A DNA stretch of 64,000 bases, taken from Streptomyces lunaelactis. Its GTDB lineage: Bacteria > Actinomycetota > Actinomycetes > Streptomycetales > Streptomycetaceae. Within the stretch, counting starts at the first letter, position 1. The number at the start of each line of letters is the position of its first letter. This document shows, piece by piece, positions 43,314 to 52,331 of the stretch. Where the stretch lies: NCBI RefSeq assembly GCF_003054555.1, contig NZ_CP026304.1:6076001-6140000 (forward strand). The letters are read 5' to 3'. Both the position numbers and the translations under genes were made by a program. The notes beneath the pieces were generated by a model. It searched no databases. It was not told where the DNA came from and saw nothing but the letters and a program-made list of their open reading frames with translations.

Positions 43314-43452
43314 CTGCTTGCCTTCCTGGTACTCGACGGTCAAACGTCAACATGACTCACCCATACGAGTGAGGTTCATTGCGACGGGACTGTAGCCGAT
43401 GGCGCGTGGGGGCGAAGTGCTCAGAGAGCAATCGGCCAGTTAGCGTGCACGC

Positions 43453-43734
43453 ATGAACGACGTTGCACGGCTCACCGCCTGGGTACGCGGCCGAGTACAG
43501 GGAGTGGGCTTCCGCTGGTTCACCAGGGCAAATGCTCTGGAGATCGGCGGGCTTACGGGCTTCGCAGTCAATCTTGACGACGGCAGAGTGCAGGTTGTGG
43601 CAGAAGGGCCACGTGAGAATTGCCACCGTTTGCTGGAATGGCTTCGCTCCGACGACACACCCGGCCGCGTCGAAGGTGTCACTGAGATCTGGGACACCCC
43701 GCGAGGTGGATACGAGGGCTTCGCGATCCGGTGA
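43453..43734 (+). CDS. Acylphosphatase
   Basis: This 93-residue acylphosphatase has the signature [16 protein letters not shown] and the [17 protein letters not shown] segment. The catalytic pair is Arg21 and Asn40. It hydrolyses carboxyl-phosphate bonds such as in acetyl phosphate. TAGCGT (43441-43446) ends 6 bases before the ATG and no Shine-Dalgarno is seen, so the mRNA may be leaderless. Confidence 0.93.
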   Translation: MNDVARLTAWVRGRVQGVGFRWFTRANALEIGGLTGFAVNLDDGRVQVVAEGPRENCHRLLEWLRSDDTPGRVEGVTEIWDTPRGGYEGFAIR

Positions 43735-44121
43735 ACCGACCGCGTAATTGATCTCCGTGGAGATCGGCGGACATGCCGGAGGCACCTGCCCACGACAGAA
43801 ATGACCTGGTGGTTGCCAAGAAAGGCTTGTCATGCCAGGCTGCGCGAGTAAGGATGATCTATACGCCCTTTGGGCCCCGCCGAGAGGCTCCGCCGCACGT
43901 TTCGCGGCCGTGAGCCCCCGGGTTTGCCCGTTGATGCGGGGCGTGATCGTGTTGACCGTCAAACTTTTTGGTGAGACTCTGGAAGCCCCGCGCACCTTAG
44001 CTGTTTGGCAGTACGAACCGCAGCGATAGCAAGTAACAATCACTGCCGAGCACCGCGGGTGCGAATCCCTCACGACCCACACCGCATTCGGTCGGTCACT
44101 CAGTGTGGAGGACCATCCATC
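43735..44121 (+). promoter_or_regulatory. Long intergenic region upstream of the coiled-coil gene
   Basis: No convincing protein or RNA gene lies in these 387 bases. TTGACC at 43952-43957 could be a -35 box for the next gene, but the -10 is unclear. A small palindrome GATCTCC-GT-GGAGATC lies at 43750-43765. The leader of the next gene is therefore likely to exceed 100 bases. Confidence 0.35.
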
Positions 44122-44340
44122 ATGGCAAAGGCGCTTCTCGGTTACGTCGGCGGTTCCGACCCGCGACTCCTCGCCGAGATGCGACGGCTGCAACAGCGTG
44201 TCCAGGACCTAGAATCCGAACTTGTACGGATTCAGTCCGAGAATGACGCGCTCAATGCTGCTGTCGCTCAGCACCCTGAAGAGTCGCTGCTTCACGGCAT
44301 CGACATCGAAGTACCCCAGCCGGAGCCCGCGCTCACCTGA
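44122..44340 (+). CDS. Small coiled-coil protein, conserved hypothetical
   Basis: This 72-residue protein has a central heptad-rich helix (LLAEMRRLQQRVQDLESELVRIQSENDALNAAV) and an acidic tail. ATG 44122 follows GGAGGA (44107-44112) by 9 bases. I do not recognise a function. Its position just before smc is conserved in streptomycetes as far as I recall. A Rho-independent terminator separates it from smc, so it is its own transcript. Confidence 0.8.
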   Translation: MAKALLGYVGGSDPRLLAEMRRLQQRVQDLESELVRIQSENDALNAAVAQHPEESLLHGIDIEVPQPEPALT

Positions 44341-44388
44341 GCAGGACGTTCCTGACTGGAGCATCGCGCAGGATTGCACAAGATACGC

Positions 44389-44419
44389 AAGGGACGCCTC
44401 GGCGTCCCTTCTTTCTTTT
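44389..44419 (+). terminator. Rho-independent terminator before smc
   Basis: AAGGGACGCC (44389-44398) pairs with GGCGTCCCTT (44401-44410), followed by CTTTCTTTT. It is one of the few terminators here with a real T-rich tail. Confidence 0.9.
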
Positions 44420-44510
44420 CCGTCCCACCCCTTACAGCTCTTCCTTTACCGTCTGATGTGCCCTGCACCTTCATCGGTGAAACCGAGCATGAAAGGTAGA
44501 GTCCCGCTGC

Positions 44511-47500
44511 GTGCACCTCAAGGCCATGACCCTGCGCGGGTTCAAATCCTTCGCCTCCGCGACGACGCTGCGGTTCGAGCCCGGCATCACCTGCGTCGTG
44601 GGCCCCAACGGCTCCGGCAAGTCCAATGTGGTGGACGCGCTCTCGTGGGTCATGGGCGAACAGGGGGCCAAGTCGCTGCGCGGCGGCAAGATGGAGGACG
44701 TCATCTTCGCCGGGACGACCGGCCGGCCACCGCTCGGCCGCGCCGAGGTCTCCCTCACCATCGACAACTCCGACGGCGCGCTTCCCATCGACTACGCCGA
44801 AGTCACCATCACGCGGATCATGTTCCGCAACGGCGGCAGCGAGTACCAGCTCAACGGTGACACCTGCCGCCTCCTCGACATCCAAGAGTTGCTGTCCGAC
44901 TCGGGTATCGGCCGCGAGATGCATGTCATCGTCGGCCAGGGCCAGCTCGACTCGGTACTGCACGCGGACCCGATGGGGCGGCGGGCCTTCATCGAGGAGG
45001 CCGCGGGCGTACTCAAGCACCGCAAGCGCAAGGAGAAGGCGCTGCGGAAGCTGGACGCGATGCAGGCCAACCTCGCCCGCGTACAGGACCTGACCGACGA
45101 ACTGCGCCGCCAGCTCAAGCCGCTGGGGCGGCAGGCCGCGGTGGCCCGGCGGGCCGCCGTGATCCAGGCCGATCTGCGCGACGCCCGGCTGCGGCTCCTC
45201 GCCGACGATCTCGTACGGCTCCGGGAGGCGCTGAGCAGCGAGATCGCCGACGAGGCCGCGCTCAAGGAACGCAAGGACAGCGCCGAGGCGCAGCTCAAGG
45301 CCGCGCTGGCGCGCGAGGCGGAGCTGGAGGACGACGTACGGCGGCTCGCGCCGCGGCTGCAGCGGGCCCAGCAGAGCTGGTACGAACTCTCCCAGCTGGC
45401 CGAGCGGGTGCGGGGCACGATCTCGCTGGCCGACGCGCGGGTCAAGAGCGCGACCCAGGCACCGGCGGAGGAGCGGCGCGGCCGCGAGCCCGAGGACATG
45501 GAGCGTGAGGCCGCCCGGATCCGTGAGCAGGAGGCGGAGCTGGAGGCCGCGCTGGAGGCGGCGGAGCACGCGCTGGAGGACACCGTCGCGCACCGCGCGG
45601 AGCTGGAGCGGGAGCTGGCGGTCGAGGAACGCCGGCTCAAGGATGCCGCACGGGCGATCGCCGACCGGCGCGAGGGACTGGCCAGGCTCAACGGGCAGGT
45701 CAACGCGGCCCGTTCGCGGGCGGCCTCCGCGCAGGCAGAGATCGACCGGCTGGCCGCCGCGCGCGACGAGGCCCAGGAGCGGGCCGTCGCCGCACAGGAG
45801 GAGTACGAACAGCTCAAGGCCGAGGTCGACGGCCTCGACGCGGACGACTCCGCGCTGGGCGAGCAGCACGACGCGGCCAAGCGCGAGCTGACCGAGGCGG
45901 AGGCGGCGCTGAGCGCCGCCCGCGAGGAACTGACCGCGGCCGAGCGCAAGCGCGCCGCCGTGGCCGCCCGCCGCGAGGCGCTCGCCCTGGGCCTGCGCCG
46001 CAAGGACGGCACGGGTGCGCTGCTCGCCGCGAAGGACCGGCTGAACGGCTTGCTCGGCCCGGCATCCGAACTCCTCACCGTGACTCCCGGCTACGAGATC
46101 CCGGTGGCGGCGGCGCTGGGCACGGCCGCGGACGCGGTCGCCGTGTCCACCCCGGCGACCGCCGCCGAGGCGCTGCGGCTGCTGCGCAAGACCGACGCCG
46201 GCCGCGCGGCGATACTGCTGAGCGGCGCGCCCGGCTCCGCAGTGTCCGAGGAGCATCCTGACGGTGCTCCGTACGCCGCCGATCTGGTGCGCGGACCCGA
46301 GGAGCTGATGCCCGCAGTGCGCCGGCTGCTGCGCGGCATCGTCGTCGTCGGGACACTGGAGGACGCCGAGGACCTGGTGTACTCGCGGCCCGAGCTCACC
46401 GCCGTGACCGCTGAAGGGGACGTCCTCGGGGCGCACTTCGCGCAGGGCGGCTCCGCCGGAGCGCCCAGCCTCCTCGAGGTGCAGGCGTCCGTCGACGAGG
46501 CCGCCGCCGAGCTGGAGGAGCTGGCCGTACGGTGCGAGGAGCTGGCCGCCACGCAGCAGCAGGCGGCCGGGCGGCGCAGTGCGTGTGGCGCGCTCGTCGA
46601 GGAGTTGGGGGAGCGGCGCCGTGCCGCGGACCGCGAGAAGTCCGCGGTCTCCGGGCAGCTGGGGCGGCTCTCCGGGCAGGCGCGGGGTGCCGCGGGCGAG
46701 GCCGAGCGGACGACCGCGGCCGCCGCCCGGGCGCAGGAGGCGCTGGAGCGGGCCCGGGAGGAGGCCGAGGAGCTGGCCGAGCGGCTGCTGGTCGCCGAGG
46801 AGGCCCCCGCGGAGGAGGAGCCCGATACGCATGTACGGGACCGGCTCGCCGCCGACGGTGCCAACGCCCGCCAGACCGAGATGGAGGCCCGCCTTCAGGT
46901 CCGTACGCACGAGGAGCGTGTGAAGGGGCTCGCGGGCCGCGCCGATGCGCTCGACCGGGGAGCGCGCGCCGAGCGCGAGGCACGGGCGCGCGCCGAACAG
47001 CGGCGCGCCCGGCTGCGGCACGAGGCGGAGGTCGCCGCCGCGGTGGCAAGTGGCGCCCGCCAACTGCTGGCGCACGTCGAGGTCTCGCTGGTGCGGGCCG
47101 GGGCCGAGCGGGTGGCCGCCGAGGCGGCCAAGGCCGAGCGCGAGCAGGATCTGACGGCCGCCCGCAACGAGGGGCGCGACCTCAAGAGCGAGTTCGACAA
47201 GCTCACCGACTCGGTGCACCGGGGCGAGGTGCTCGGTGCGGAGAAGCGGATGCGGATCGAGCAGCTGGAGACCAAGGCCCTTGAGGAGCTCGGTGTGGAG
47301 CCGGCCGGGCTGATCGCCGAGTACGGGCCGGACCAGCTGGTGCCGCCGTCCCTGCCCGCGGAGGGCGAGGAGCTGCCGGAGGACCCGGAGCATCCGCGCA
47401 ATCAGCCGACGGCGTTCGTACGCGGTGCGCAGGAGAAGCGGCTCAGGTCCGCCGAACGGGCGTATCAGCAGCTCGGAAAGGTGAACCCGCTCGCGCTGGA

Positions 47501-48065
47501 GGAGTTCTCGGCGCTGGAGGAGCGGCACAAGTTCCTCTCCGAGCAGCTTGAAGACCTGAAGAAGACCAGGGCCGACCTGCTGCAGGTGATCAAGGAGGTC
47601 GACGAGCGCGTCGAGCAGGTCTTCACCGAGGCGTACCGGGACACAGCGCGCGAGTTCGAGGGTGTCTTCTCGCGGCTCTTCCCCGGCGGCGAGGGGCGGC
47701 TGATCCTGACCGATCCCGACAACATGCTCGCCACGGGCGTGGACGTCGAGGCCCGGCCGCCCGGCAAGAAGGTCAAGCGGCTCTCGCTGCTGTCGGGCGG
47801 CGAGCGGTCCCTGACGGCCGTCGCACTGCTGGTGTCGATCTTCAAGGCCCGGCCGAGCCCGTTCTATGTGATGGACGAGGTCGAGGCGGCGCTCGACGAC
47901 ACCAACCTCCAGCGGCTGATCCGGATCATGCAGGAGCTCCAGGAGTCGTCGCAGCTGATCGTCATCACGCACCAGAAGCGGACGATGGAGGTCGCGGACG
48001 CGCTGTACGGCGTCTCCATGCAGGGTGACGGCGTCTCGAAGGTCATCAGCCAGCGCCTTCGCTGA
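44511..48065 (+). CDS. smc: Chromosome segregation ATPase SMC
   Basis: This 1184-residue SMC has the N-terminal ATPase half with Walker A GPNGSGKSN, two long coiled coils and a central hinge around residues 500-660 (LLGPASELLTVTPGYEIPVAAALGTAADAVAV). The C-terminal half has the signature LSGGERSLTAVALL and Walker B FYVMDEVEAALDD. It condenses and organises the chromosome with ScpA and ScpB, which matters at sporulation septation in streptomycetes. GTG 44511 lies 8 bases after TAGAGT (44497-44502) without a Shine-Dalgarno, so the mRNA may be leaderless. Confidence 0.97.
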   Translation: MHLKAMTLRGFKSFASATTLRFEPGITCVVGPNGSGKSNVVDALSWVMGEQGAKSLRGGKMEDVIFAGTTGRPPLGRAEVSLTIDNSDGALPIDYAEVTITRIMFRNGGSEYQLNGDTCRLLDIQELLSDSGIGREMHVIVGQGQLDSVLHADPMGRRAFIEEAAGVLKHRKRKEKALRKLDAMQANLARVQDLTDELRRQLKPLGRQAAVARRAAVIQADLRDARLRLLADDLVRLREALSSEIADEAALKERKDSAEAQLKAALAREAELEDDVRRLAPRLQRAQQSWYELSQLAERVRGTISLADARVKSATQAPAEERRGREPEDMEREAARIREQEAELEAALEAAEHALEDTVAHRAELERELAVEERRLKDAARAIADRREGLARLNGQVNAARSRAASAQAEIDRLAAARDEAQERAVAAQEEYEQLKAEVDGLDADDSALGEQHDAAKRELTEAEAALSAAREELTAAERKRAAVAARREALALGLRRKDGTGALLAAKDRLNGLLGPASELLTVTPGYEIPVAAALGTAADAVAVSTPATAAEALRLLRKTDAGRAAILLSGAPGSAVSEEHPDGAPYAADLVRGPEELMPAVRRLLRGIVVVGTLEDAEDLVYSRPELTAVTAEGDVLGAHFAQGGSAGAPSLLEVQASVDEAAAELEELAVRCEELAATQQQAAGRRSACGALVEELGERRRAADREKSAVSGQLGRLSGQARGAAGEAERTTAAAARAQEALERAREEAEELAERLLVAEEAPAEEEPDTHVRDRLAADGANARQTEMEARLQVRTHEERVKGLAGRADALDRGARAEREARARAEQRRARLRHEAEVAAAVASGARQLLAHVEVSLVRAGAERVAAEAAKAEREQDLTAARNEGRDLKSEFDKLTDSVHRGEVLGAEKRMRIEQLETKALEELGVEPAGLIAEYGPDQLVPPSLPAEGEELPEDPEHPRNQPTAFVRGAQEKRLRSAERAYQQLGKVNPLALEEFSALEERHKFLSEQLEDLKKTRADLLQVIKEVDERVEQVFTEAYRDTAREFEGVFSRLFPGGEGRLILTDPDNMLATGVDVEARPPGKKVKRLSLLSGGERSLTAVALLVSIFKARPSPFYVMDEVEAALDDTNLQRLIRIMQELQESSQLIVITHQKRTMEVADALYGVSMQGDGVSKVISQRLR

Positions 48066-48103
48066 TCAGTCTTCGACCGGTCTCCGTTCAACCTTCACAA
48101 CTC

Positions 48104-48248
48104 TTCAAGTCTTGAACACAAGTGGACCCAGCCGTGGTGCTCACTCGGGGGACCCCGGGTCTTGACTTCGAAACTTGAACGAATAGTCTCTGCAACGTTG
48201 CTTTTACCTTCAAGTGGTGGGCGTGTGGAGTTGTGTGCCACTTGAAGG
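48104..48248 (+). promoter_or_regulatory. TTCAAG/CTTGAA repeat cluster upstream of glcP
   Basis: TTCAAG-T-CTTGAA at 48104-48116 is a perfect palindrome. CCTTCAAGTGG (48207-48217) and CCACTTGAAGG (48238-48248) are a perfect 11-bp inverted repeat 20 bases apart. A further ACTTGAAC half-site lies at 48173-48180. This spread of one half-site over 145 bases looks like a multi-site operator for control of the glucose permease gene. Confidence 0.55.
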
Positions 48249-48294
48249 GCTCGCCCACGCCCGGCGACGCTGCCGGACGGCCCCAGGAGTACAC

Positions 48295-49710
48295 GTGACC
48301 AGCACTGCGCAGCCGCCGTCCGGAGCCCGTGAGGCCCATCCCGAACATCTCGGCCATGTCATCTTCATCACGGCCGCCGCCGCGATGGGCGGCTTTCTCT
48401 TCGGCTACGACAGCGCCGTCATCAACGGCGCCGTCGAGGCCATCAGGGACCGCTACGACATCGGCTCCGGGACGCTCGCCCAGGTCATCGCCATCGCCCT
48501 GATCGGCTGTGCCATCGGCGCCGCGACCGCCGGCCGGATCGCCGACCGCATCGGCCGCATCCGCTGTATGCAGATCGCCGCCGTGCTCTTCACCATCAGC
48601 GCCGTCGGCTCGGCGCTGCCCTTCGCCCTCCTGGACCTCGCCTTCTGGCGCATCATCGGCGGCTTCGCCATCGGCATGGCCTCCGTCATCGGCCCCGCCT
48701 ACATCGCCGAGGTCTCCCCGGCCGCCTACCGCGGCCGCCTCGCCTCCTTCCAGCAGGCCGCGATCGTCATCGGCATCGCCATCTCCCAGCTGGTGAACTA
48801 CGGCATCCTGCAGCTGGCCGACGGCGACCAGCGCGGCGAGATCGCCGGCATCGAGGCCTGGCAGTGGATGCTCGGCGTCATGGTCATCCCGGCCGTGGTG
48901 TACGGACTGCTGTCCTTCGCGATCCCCGAGTCGCCGCGCTTTCTGATCTCCGTCGGCAAGGTCGACAGGGCGAAGGAGGTCCTCACCGAGGTCGAGGGCC
49001 GGCATGTCGACCTGGACGCCCGCGTCGCCGAGATCGACCATGCGATGCGCAGCGAGCACAAGTCGACCTTCAAGGACCTGCTGGGCAGCCGCTTCAACTT
49101 CCTGCCCATCGTCTGGGTCGGTATCGGGCTCTCGGTCTTCCAGCAGCTCGTCGGCATCAACGTCGCGTTCTACTACTCATCGACGCTGTGGCAGTCCGTC
49201 GGCATCGACCCGGCCGGCTCGTTCTTCTACTCGTTCACCACGTCGATCATCAACATCATCGGCACCGTGATCGCGATGGTCTTCGTGGACAGGATCGGCC
49301 GCCGCCCGCTCGCCCTCATCGGCTCGGCCGGCATGGCGATCGCGCTGGCCTTCGAGGCCTGGGCCTTCTCCGCCGATCTCGTCGACGGCAAGCTGCCCAC
49401 CACCCAGGGCGTCGTCGCCCTGGTCGCCGCCCATGTCTTCGTGCTCTTCTTCGCCCTCTCATGGGGCGTCGTGGTCTGGGTCTTCCTCGGCGAGATGTTC
49501 CCGAACAGGATCCGCGCCGCCGCGCTCGGCGTCGCCGCGTCCGCGCAGTGGATCGCCAACTGGGCCATCACCGCGAGCTTCCCGAGCCTGGCGGACTGGA
49601 ACCTCTCGGGCACGTACATGATCTACACATTCTTCGCCGTGCTCTCGATCCCCTTCGTGCTCAAGTTCGTGAAGGAGACCAAGGGCAAGGCGTTGGAGGA
49701 GATGGGCTAA
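48295..49710 (+). CDS. glcP: Glucose permease, major facilitator family (sugar porter)
   Basis: This 471-residue 12-span sugar porter has the family motifs GGFLFGYDSAVINGA in TM1, GRIADRIGR in the first loop, ESPRFL before the central loop, QQLVGINVAFYYSS in TM7 and FVDRIGRRPL. The last 20 residues are cytosolic. It fits GlcP, the main glucose uptake system of S. coelicolor, by position after smc and by length (472 recalled). GTG 48295 follows an AGGAG by 7 bases. Glucose is taken up by proton symport and then phosphorylated by glucose kinase. Confidence 0.9.
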   Translation: MTSTAQPPSGAREAHPEHLGHVIFITAAAAMGGFLFGYDSAVINGAVEAIRDRYDIGSGTLAQVIAIALIGCAIGAATAGRIADRIGRIRCMQIAAVLFTISAVGSALPFALLDLAFWRIIGGFAIGMASVIGPAYIAEVSPAAYRGRLASFQQAAIVIGIAISQLVNYGILQLADGDQRGEIAGIEAWQWMLGVMVIPAVVYGLLSFAIPESPRFLISVGKVDRAKEVLTEVEGRHVDLDARVAEIDHAMRSEHKSTFKDLLGSRFNFLPIVWVGIGLSVFQQLVGINVAFYYSSTLWQSVGIDPAGSFFYSFTTSIINIIGTVIAMVFVDRIGRRPLALIGSAGMAIALAFEAWAFSADLVDGKLPTTQGVVALVAAHVFVLFFALSWGVVVWVFLGEMFPNRIRAAALGVAASAQWIANWAITASFPSLADWNLSGTYMIYTFFAVLSIPFVLKFVKETKGKALEEMG

Positions 49711-49755
49711 TCCCCGCTGCCCCTCTTCTCACCAACTGCCCCGGCTCGCCCTCCT

Positions 49756-50730
49756 CTAGAGGTTCTTGAGCCGGGGCAGAACGTTCTCGCACAGCAGCTG
49801 AAGGCTGCGCCAGCCCTCGTCCACCGGCATCCCGCCGCACAGCGGATGCAGCACCAGGCTGTCCCCGCCGAGCGTCACGCACTCGTCCGGCGTGACGATC
49901 CGGTACACGCCCTCGGCGCGCAGCTCCTCGACCGTCGTCGCCTTCGAGCGCACCGCCGAGCGGATGTCCTTCGACTGCCAGGACGCGTACGTCCGCGCCT
50001 CGTGCAGGAAGTGCGGGCCGTACTCCGCCCACGTACGGTCCGGGTCCTGAGAGATGTGCAGCAGCGGAGTCTTCTCCGCCGGCATCATCGTCCAGCCCTC
50101 TGTCCCGTACTCGGCGCGCTTCTCGTGGTAGTACGCCTCCAGCTCCGGCAGATGCGCGCTCGGGAAGAACGGCAGCCCGAACCGGGCGGCGCGGCGGGCC
50201 GCCGCCTGCGAGGAGCCGCCCACCAGCAGCAGCGGATGCGGCTGGGTGTAGGGACGCGGGGTGACCCGGACCGTGCGGCCGCGGTACTCGAAGGGCTCAC
50301 CCGTCCACGCCTGGAGCAGCGTCTCGAGCAGCTCGTCCTGGAGCTTGCCGCGCCGGCTCCACTCGACGCCCAGCTGCTCGTACTCCTCCGGCCGGTAGCC
50401 GATGCCCGCGACCGTGACCAGCCGGCCTTTGCCGATCAGATCGAGTACGGCGATGTCCTCGGCCAGCCGCAGCGGATCGTAGAGCGGGCCGATGATCGCG
50501 GAGACGGTGACCGCGATACGGCGCGTGGAGCCGAGGACCGAGCCGGCGAAGACGAAGGGGGAGGGCAGCCAGTTGTTGGCGGCGCCGTGGTGCTCCTCGG
50601 TCTGGATGGTGTCGACACCGCGGTCGTCGGCGTACGCGGCCATCTCCAGGGCGGCACGGTAGCGGGCCGCGAGGGTCTCGGGTGTCGCCTCGGGAGCGAC
50701 GAGATTGAAGCGGGCCACTGTAAAGGCCAT
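49756..50730 (-). CDS. LLM-class flavin-dependent oxidoreductase
   Basis: This 324-residue luciferase-like monooxygenase-fold protein has EEHHGAANNWLPSPFVFAGSVLGSTRRIAV and IGPLYDPLRLAEDIAVLDLIGKGRL near the N-terminus, then GIGYRPEEYEQLGV. The later LLLVGGSSQAAARRAARFG is the phosphate-site region. It may use FMN or F420, and the sequence does not settle which. cofC, an F420 synthesis gene, is elsewhere in the window. GGAGGGGGA lies 5-8 bases before the ATG at 50730. A 10-bp inverted repeat (49738-49747, 49768-49777) spans the stop codon. Confidence 0.83.
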   Translation of the reverse strand: MAFTVARFNLVAPEATPETLAARYRAALEMAAYADDRGVDTIQTEEHHGAANNWLPSPFVFAGSVLGSTRRIAVTVSAIIGPLYDPLRLAEDIAVLDLIGKGRLVTVAGIGYRPEEYEQLGVEWSRRGKLQDELLETLLQAWTGEPFEYRGRTVRVTPRPYTQPHPLLLVGGSSQAAARRAARFGLPFFPSAHLPELEAYYHEKRAEYGTEGWTMMPAEKTPLLHISQDPDRTWAEYGPHFLHEARTYASWQSKDIRSAVRSKATTVEELRAEGVYRIVTPDECVTLGGDSLVLHPLCGGMPVDEGWRSLQLLCENVLPRLKNL

Positions 50731-50780
50731 GGGAAGGTCCCCCTCCGCCGGGTATGAACATGGCGAAGGGGGACGGTAGC

Positions 50781-50837
50781 TGACGTTGCGTCAGATAGAA
50801 AGACGTCAGACAGAAAGAGACGTCAGACGGAAAGAGA
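50781..50837. repeat. Palindrome and tandem repeat upstream of the LLM gene
   Basis: TGACG-TTG-CGTCA (50781-50793) is a perfect palindrome. CGTCAGAYAGAAAGA-type units follow in tandem at 50789-50803, 50804-50820 and 50821-50837. The position, 50-107 bases upstream of the LLM start, fits an operator array, perhaps for a TetR-type repressor. Confidence 0.6.
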
Positions 50838-50951
50838 CACAGGCTCGGCTTCCGCGACGCGCTCGGCCATCGCCTGCCTGAACGCCACCGCGAGCAGCGT
50901 CAGGAAGAAGATGAACGCGGGCCGGGCGACGGACCGGCCCGGCCCGCGGGG
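50823..50951 (-). other. Possible remnant of a membrane-protein gene
   Basis: Minus-strand frame 50951 to 50823 reads through a hydrophobic ARPAFIFFLTLLAVAFRQAMAERV stretch and ends VSLSV-stop. There is an in-frame stop at 50952-50954 and no usable start except ATG 50870, which would give 16 residues. This looks like the decayed 3' end of a transporter or membrane protein gene. The tandem repeats overlap its end. Confidence 0.3.
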
Positions 50952-51011
50952 TCAGAGACCCCTGCGAGGAGAACGAATCGTCAGCGGGAGGTCACGCATA
51001 CTGGACGGGTT

Positions 51012-52217
51012 ATGGACATCGTCATCCTTGCTGTAGTCATCGCCCTGGTCGCGGTCGGCGCGATCAGCGGGCTCGTGGTCGGCAGCCGCAAGAAGAAGCA
51101 GCTGCCGCCCTCGGCACCGTCGAGCACGCCGACCATCACTGCCCCGCCCGCCGAGCCTCAGGTCGGTGAGGACGCCGCACCGACGGTCGAGGAGCCGCGC
51201 CGCACGATCGAGGAGGTCGACCTCCCCGAGGCCGCGGCTCCGGTCGTCGTCGAGGAACCCGCGGCGCCGCCGGCCCCCGAGATCGAGGTCCCTGAGCCGA
51301 CCGCCGGCCGGCTGGTCCGGCTGCGCGCCCGCCTCGCCCGCTCCCAGAACTCCCTCGGTAAGGGACTGCTCACGCTGCTGTCCCGGGACAACCTCGACGA
51401 GGACACCTGGGAGGAGATCGAGGACACCCTCCTCACCGCGGACGTCGGCGTGGCGCCGACCCAGGAACTCGTGGAGCGGCTGCGCGAGCGGGTGCGGGTG
51501 CTCGGTACGCGTACGCCCGACGAGCTGCGCTCCCTGCTGCGCGAGGAGCTGCTGCACCTGCTCGGCACCGACTTCGACCGCGCGGTGAAGACCGAGAGCG
51601 GCCCGGACACCCCGGGCGTCGTCATGGTCGTCGGCGTCAACGGCACCGGAAAGACCACGACGACCGGCAAGCTGGCGCGGGTGCTGGTCGCGGACGGCCG
51701 CTCGGTGGTGCTCGGCGCGGCGGACACGTTCCGCGCGGCGGCGGCGGACCAGCTGCAGACCTGGGGCGAACGGGTCGGCGCGCGCACGGTGCGCGGCCCC
51801 GAGGGCGGCGACCCGGCGTCGATCGCGTTCGACGCGGTCAAGGAGGGCATCGCCGAGGGCGCGGACGTCGTACTCATCGACACGGCGGGCCGGCTGCACA
51901 CCAAGACGGGCCTGATGGACGAGCTCGGCAAGGTCAAGCGCGTGGTCGAGAAGCACGGCCCGCTGGACGAGATCCTGCTGGTCCTGGACGCCACGACGGG
52001 GCAGAACGGCCTGGTGCAGGCGCGGGTGTTCGCGGAGGTCGTGGACATCACCGGCATCGTGCTGACGAAGCTGGACGGTACGGCGAAGGGCGGCATCGTG
52101 ATCGCGGTCCAGCGGGAGCTGGGCGTACCGGTGAAGCTGGTGGGGCTGGGGGAGGGCCCGGACGATCTGGCGCCCTTCGAGCCGGAGGCGTTCGTCGACG
52201 CGCTGATCGGCGAGTAG
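51012..52217 (+). CDS. ftsY: Signal recognition particle receptor FtsY
   Basis: This 401-residue SRP receptor has an N-terminal membrane anchor (MDIVILAVVIALVAVGAISGLVVG) and a Pro/Glu/Ala-rich linker to about residue 100. The NG domain follows, with G1 GVNGTGKTTTTGKLA, the DTFRAAAADQL insertion, DTAGRLHTK and TKLDGTAKGG. It docks ribosome-SRP complexes at the membrane, and its partner Ffh is encoded at 59562. CATACT (50997-51002) ends 9 bases before the ATG with no Shine-Dalgarno, a possible leaderless mRNA. Confidence 0.96.
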   Translation: MDIVILAVVIALVAVGAISGLVVGSRKKKQLPPSAPSSTPTITAPPAEPQVGEDAAPTVEEPRRTIEEVDLPEAAAPVVVEEPAAPPAPEIEVPEPTAGRLVRLRARLARSQNSLGKGLLTLLSRDNLDEDTWEEIEDTLLTADVGVAPTQELVERLRERVRVLGTRTPDELRSLLREELLHLLGTDFDRAVKTESGPDTPGVVMVVGVNGTGKTTTTGKLARVLVADGRSVVLGAADTFRAAAADQLQTWGERVGARTVRGPEGGDPASIAFDAVKEGIAEGADVVLIDTAGRLHTKTGLMDELGKVKRVVEKHGPLDEILLVLDATTGQNGLVQARVFAEVVDITGIVLTKLDGTAKGGIVIAVQRELGVPVKLVGLGEGPDDLAPFEPEAFVDALIGE

Positions 52218-52226
52218 CTGTGACCT

Positions 52227-52321
52227 GGGGCTCCGCCCCCGGACCTCCACTCCTCAAACGCTGGAGGGGCTGAAAATCAAGCCCCTCCGGCGATTGGGCG
52301 CGGGGTTCGGGGCGGAGCCCC
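52227..52321. repeat. Dispersed intergenic palindrome, copy C (nested)
   Basis: The inner arms 52254-52270 and 52281-52298 pair imperfectly. The right arm GCCCCTCCGGCGATTGGG matches copies A and B. The outer arms, GGGGCTCCGCCCC from 52227 and GGGGCGGAGCCCC ending 52321, enclose them. The tail GCGCGGGGTTCGGGGCGGAG also matches the tail of copy A. It sits between the convergent ftsY and primase-like genes and could serve as their terminator. Confidence 0.7.
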
Positions 52322-52331
52322 GACTCGTGCG

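Noticed and set aside
43750..43765. GATCTCC-GT-GGAGATC palindrome as an operator
   Set aside because: It is just after the acylphosphatase stop, about 350 bases from the next start and without a nearby regulator gene, so chance or a weak terminator is as likely.
44005..44100. tRNA-like T-arm (GGGTGCGAATCCC) before the coiled-coil gene
   Set aside because: No matching acceptor stem, anticodon arm or D-arm can be formed at the right distances.
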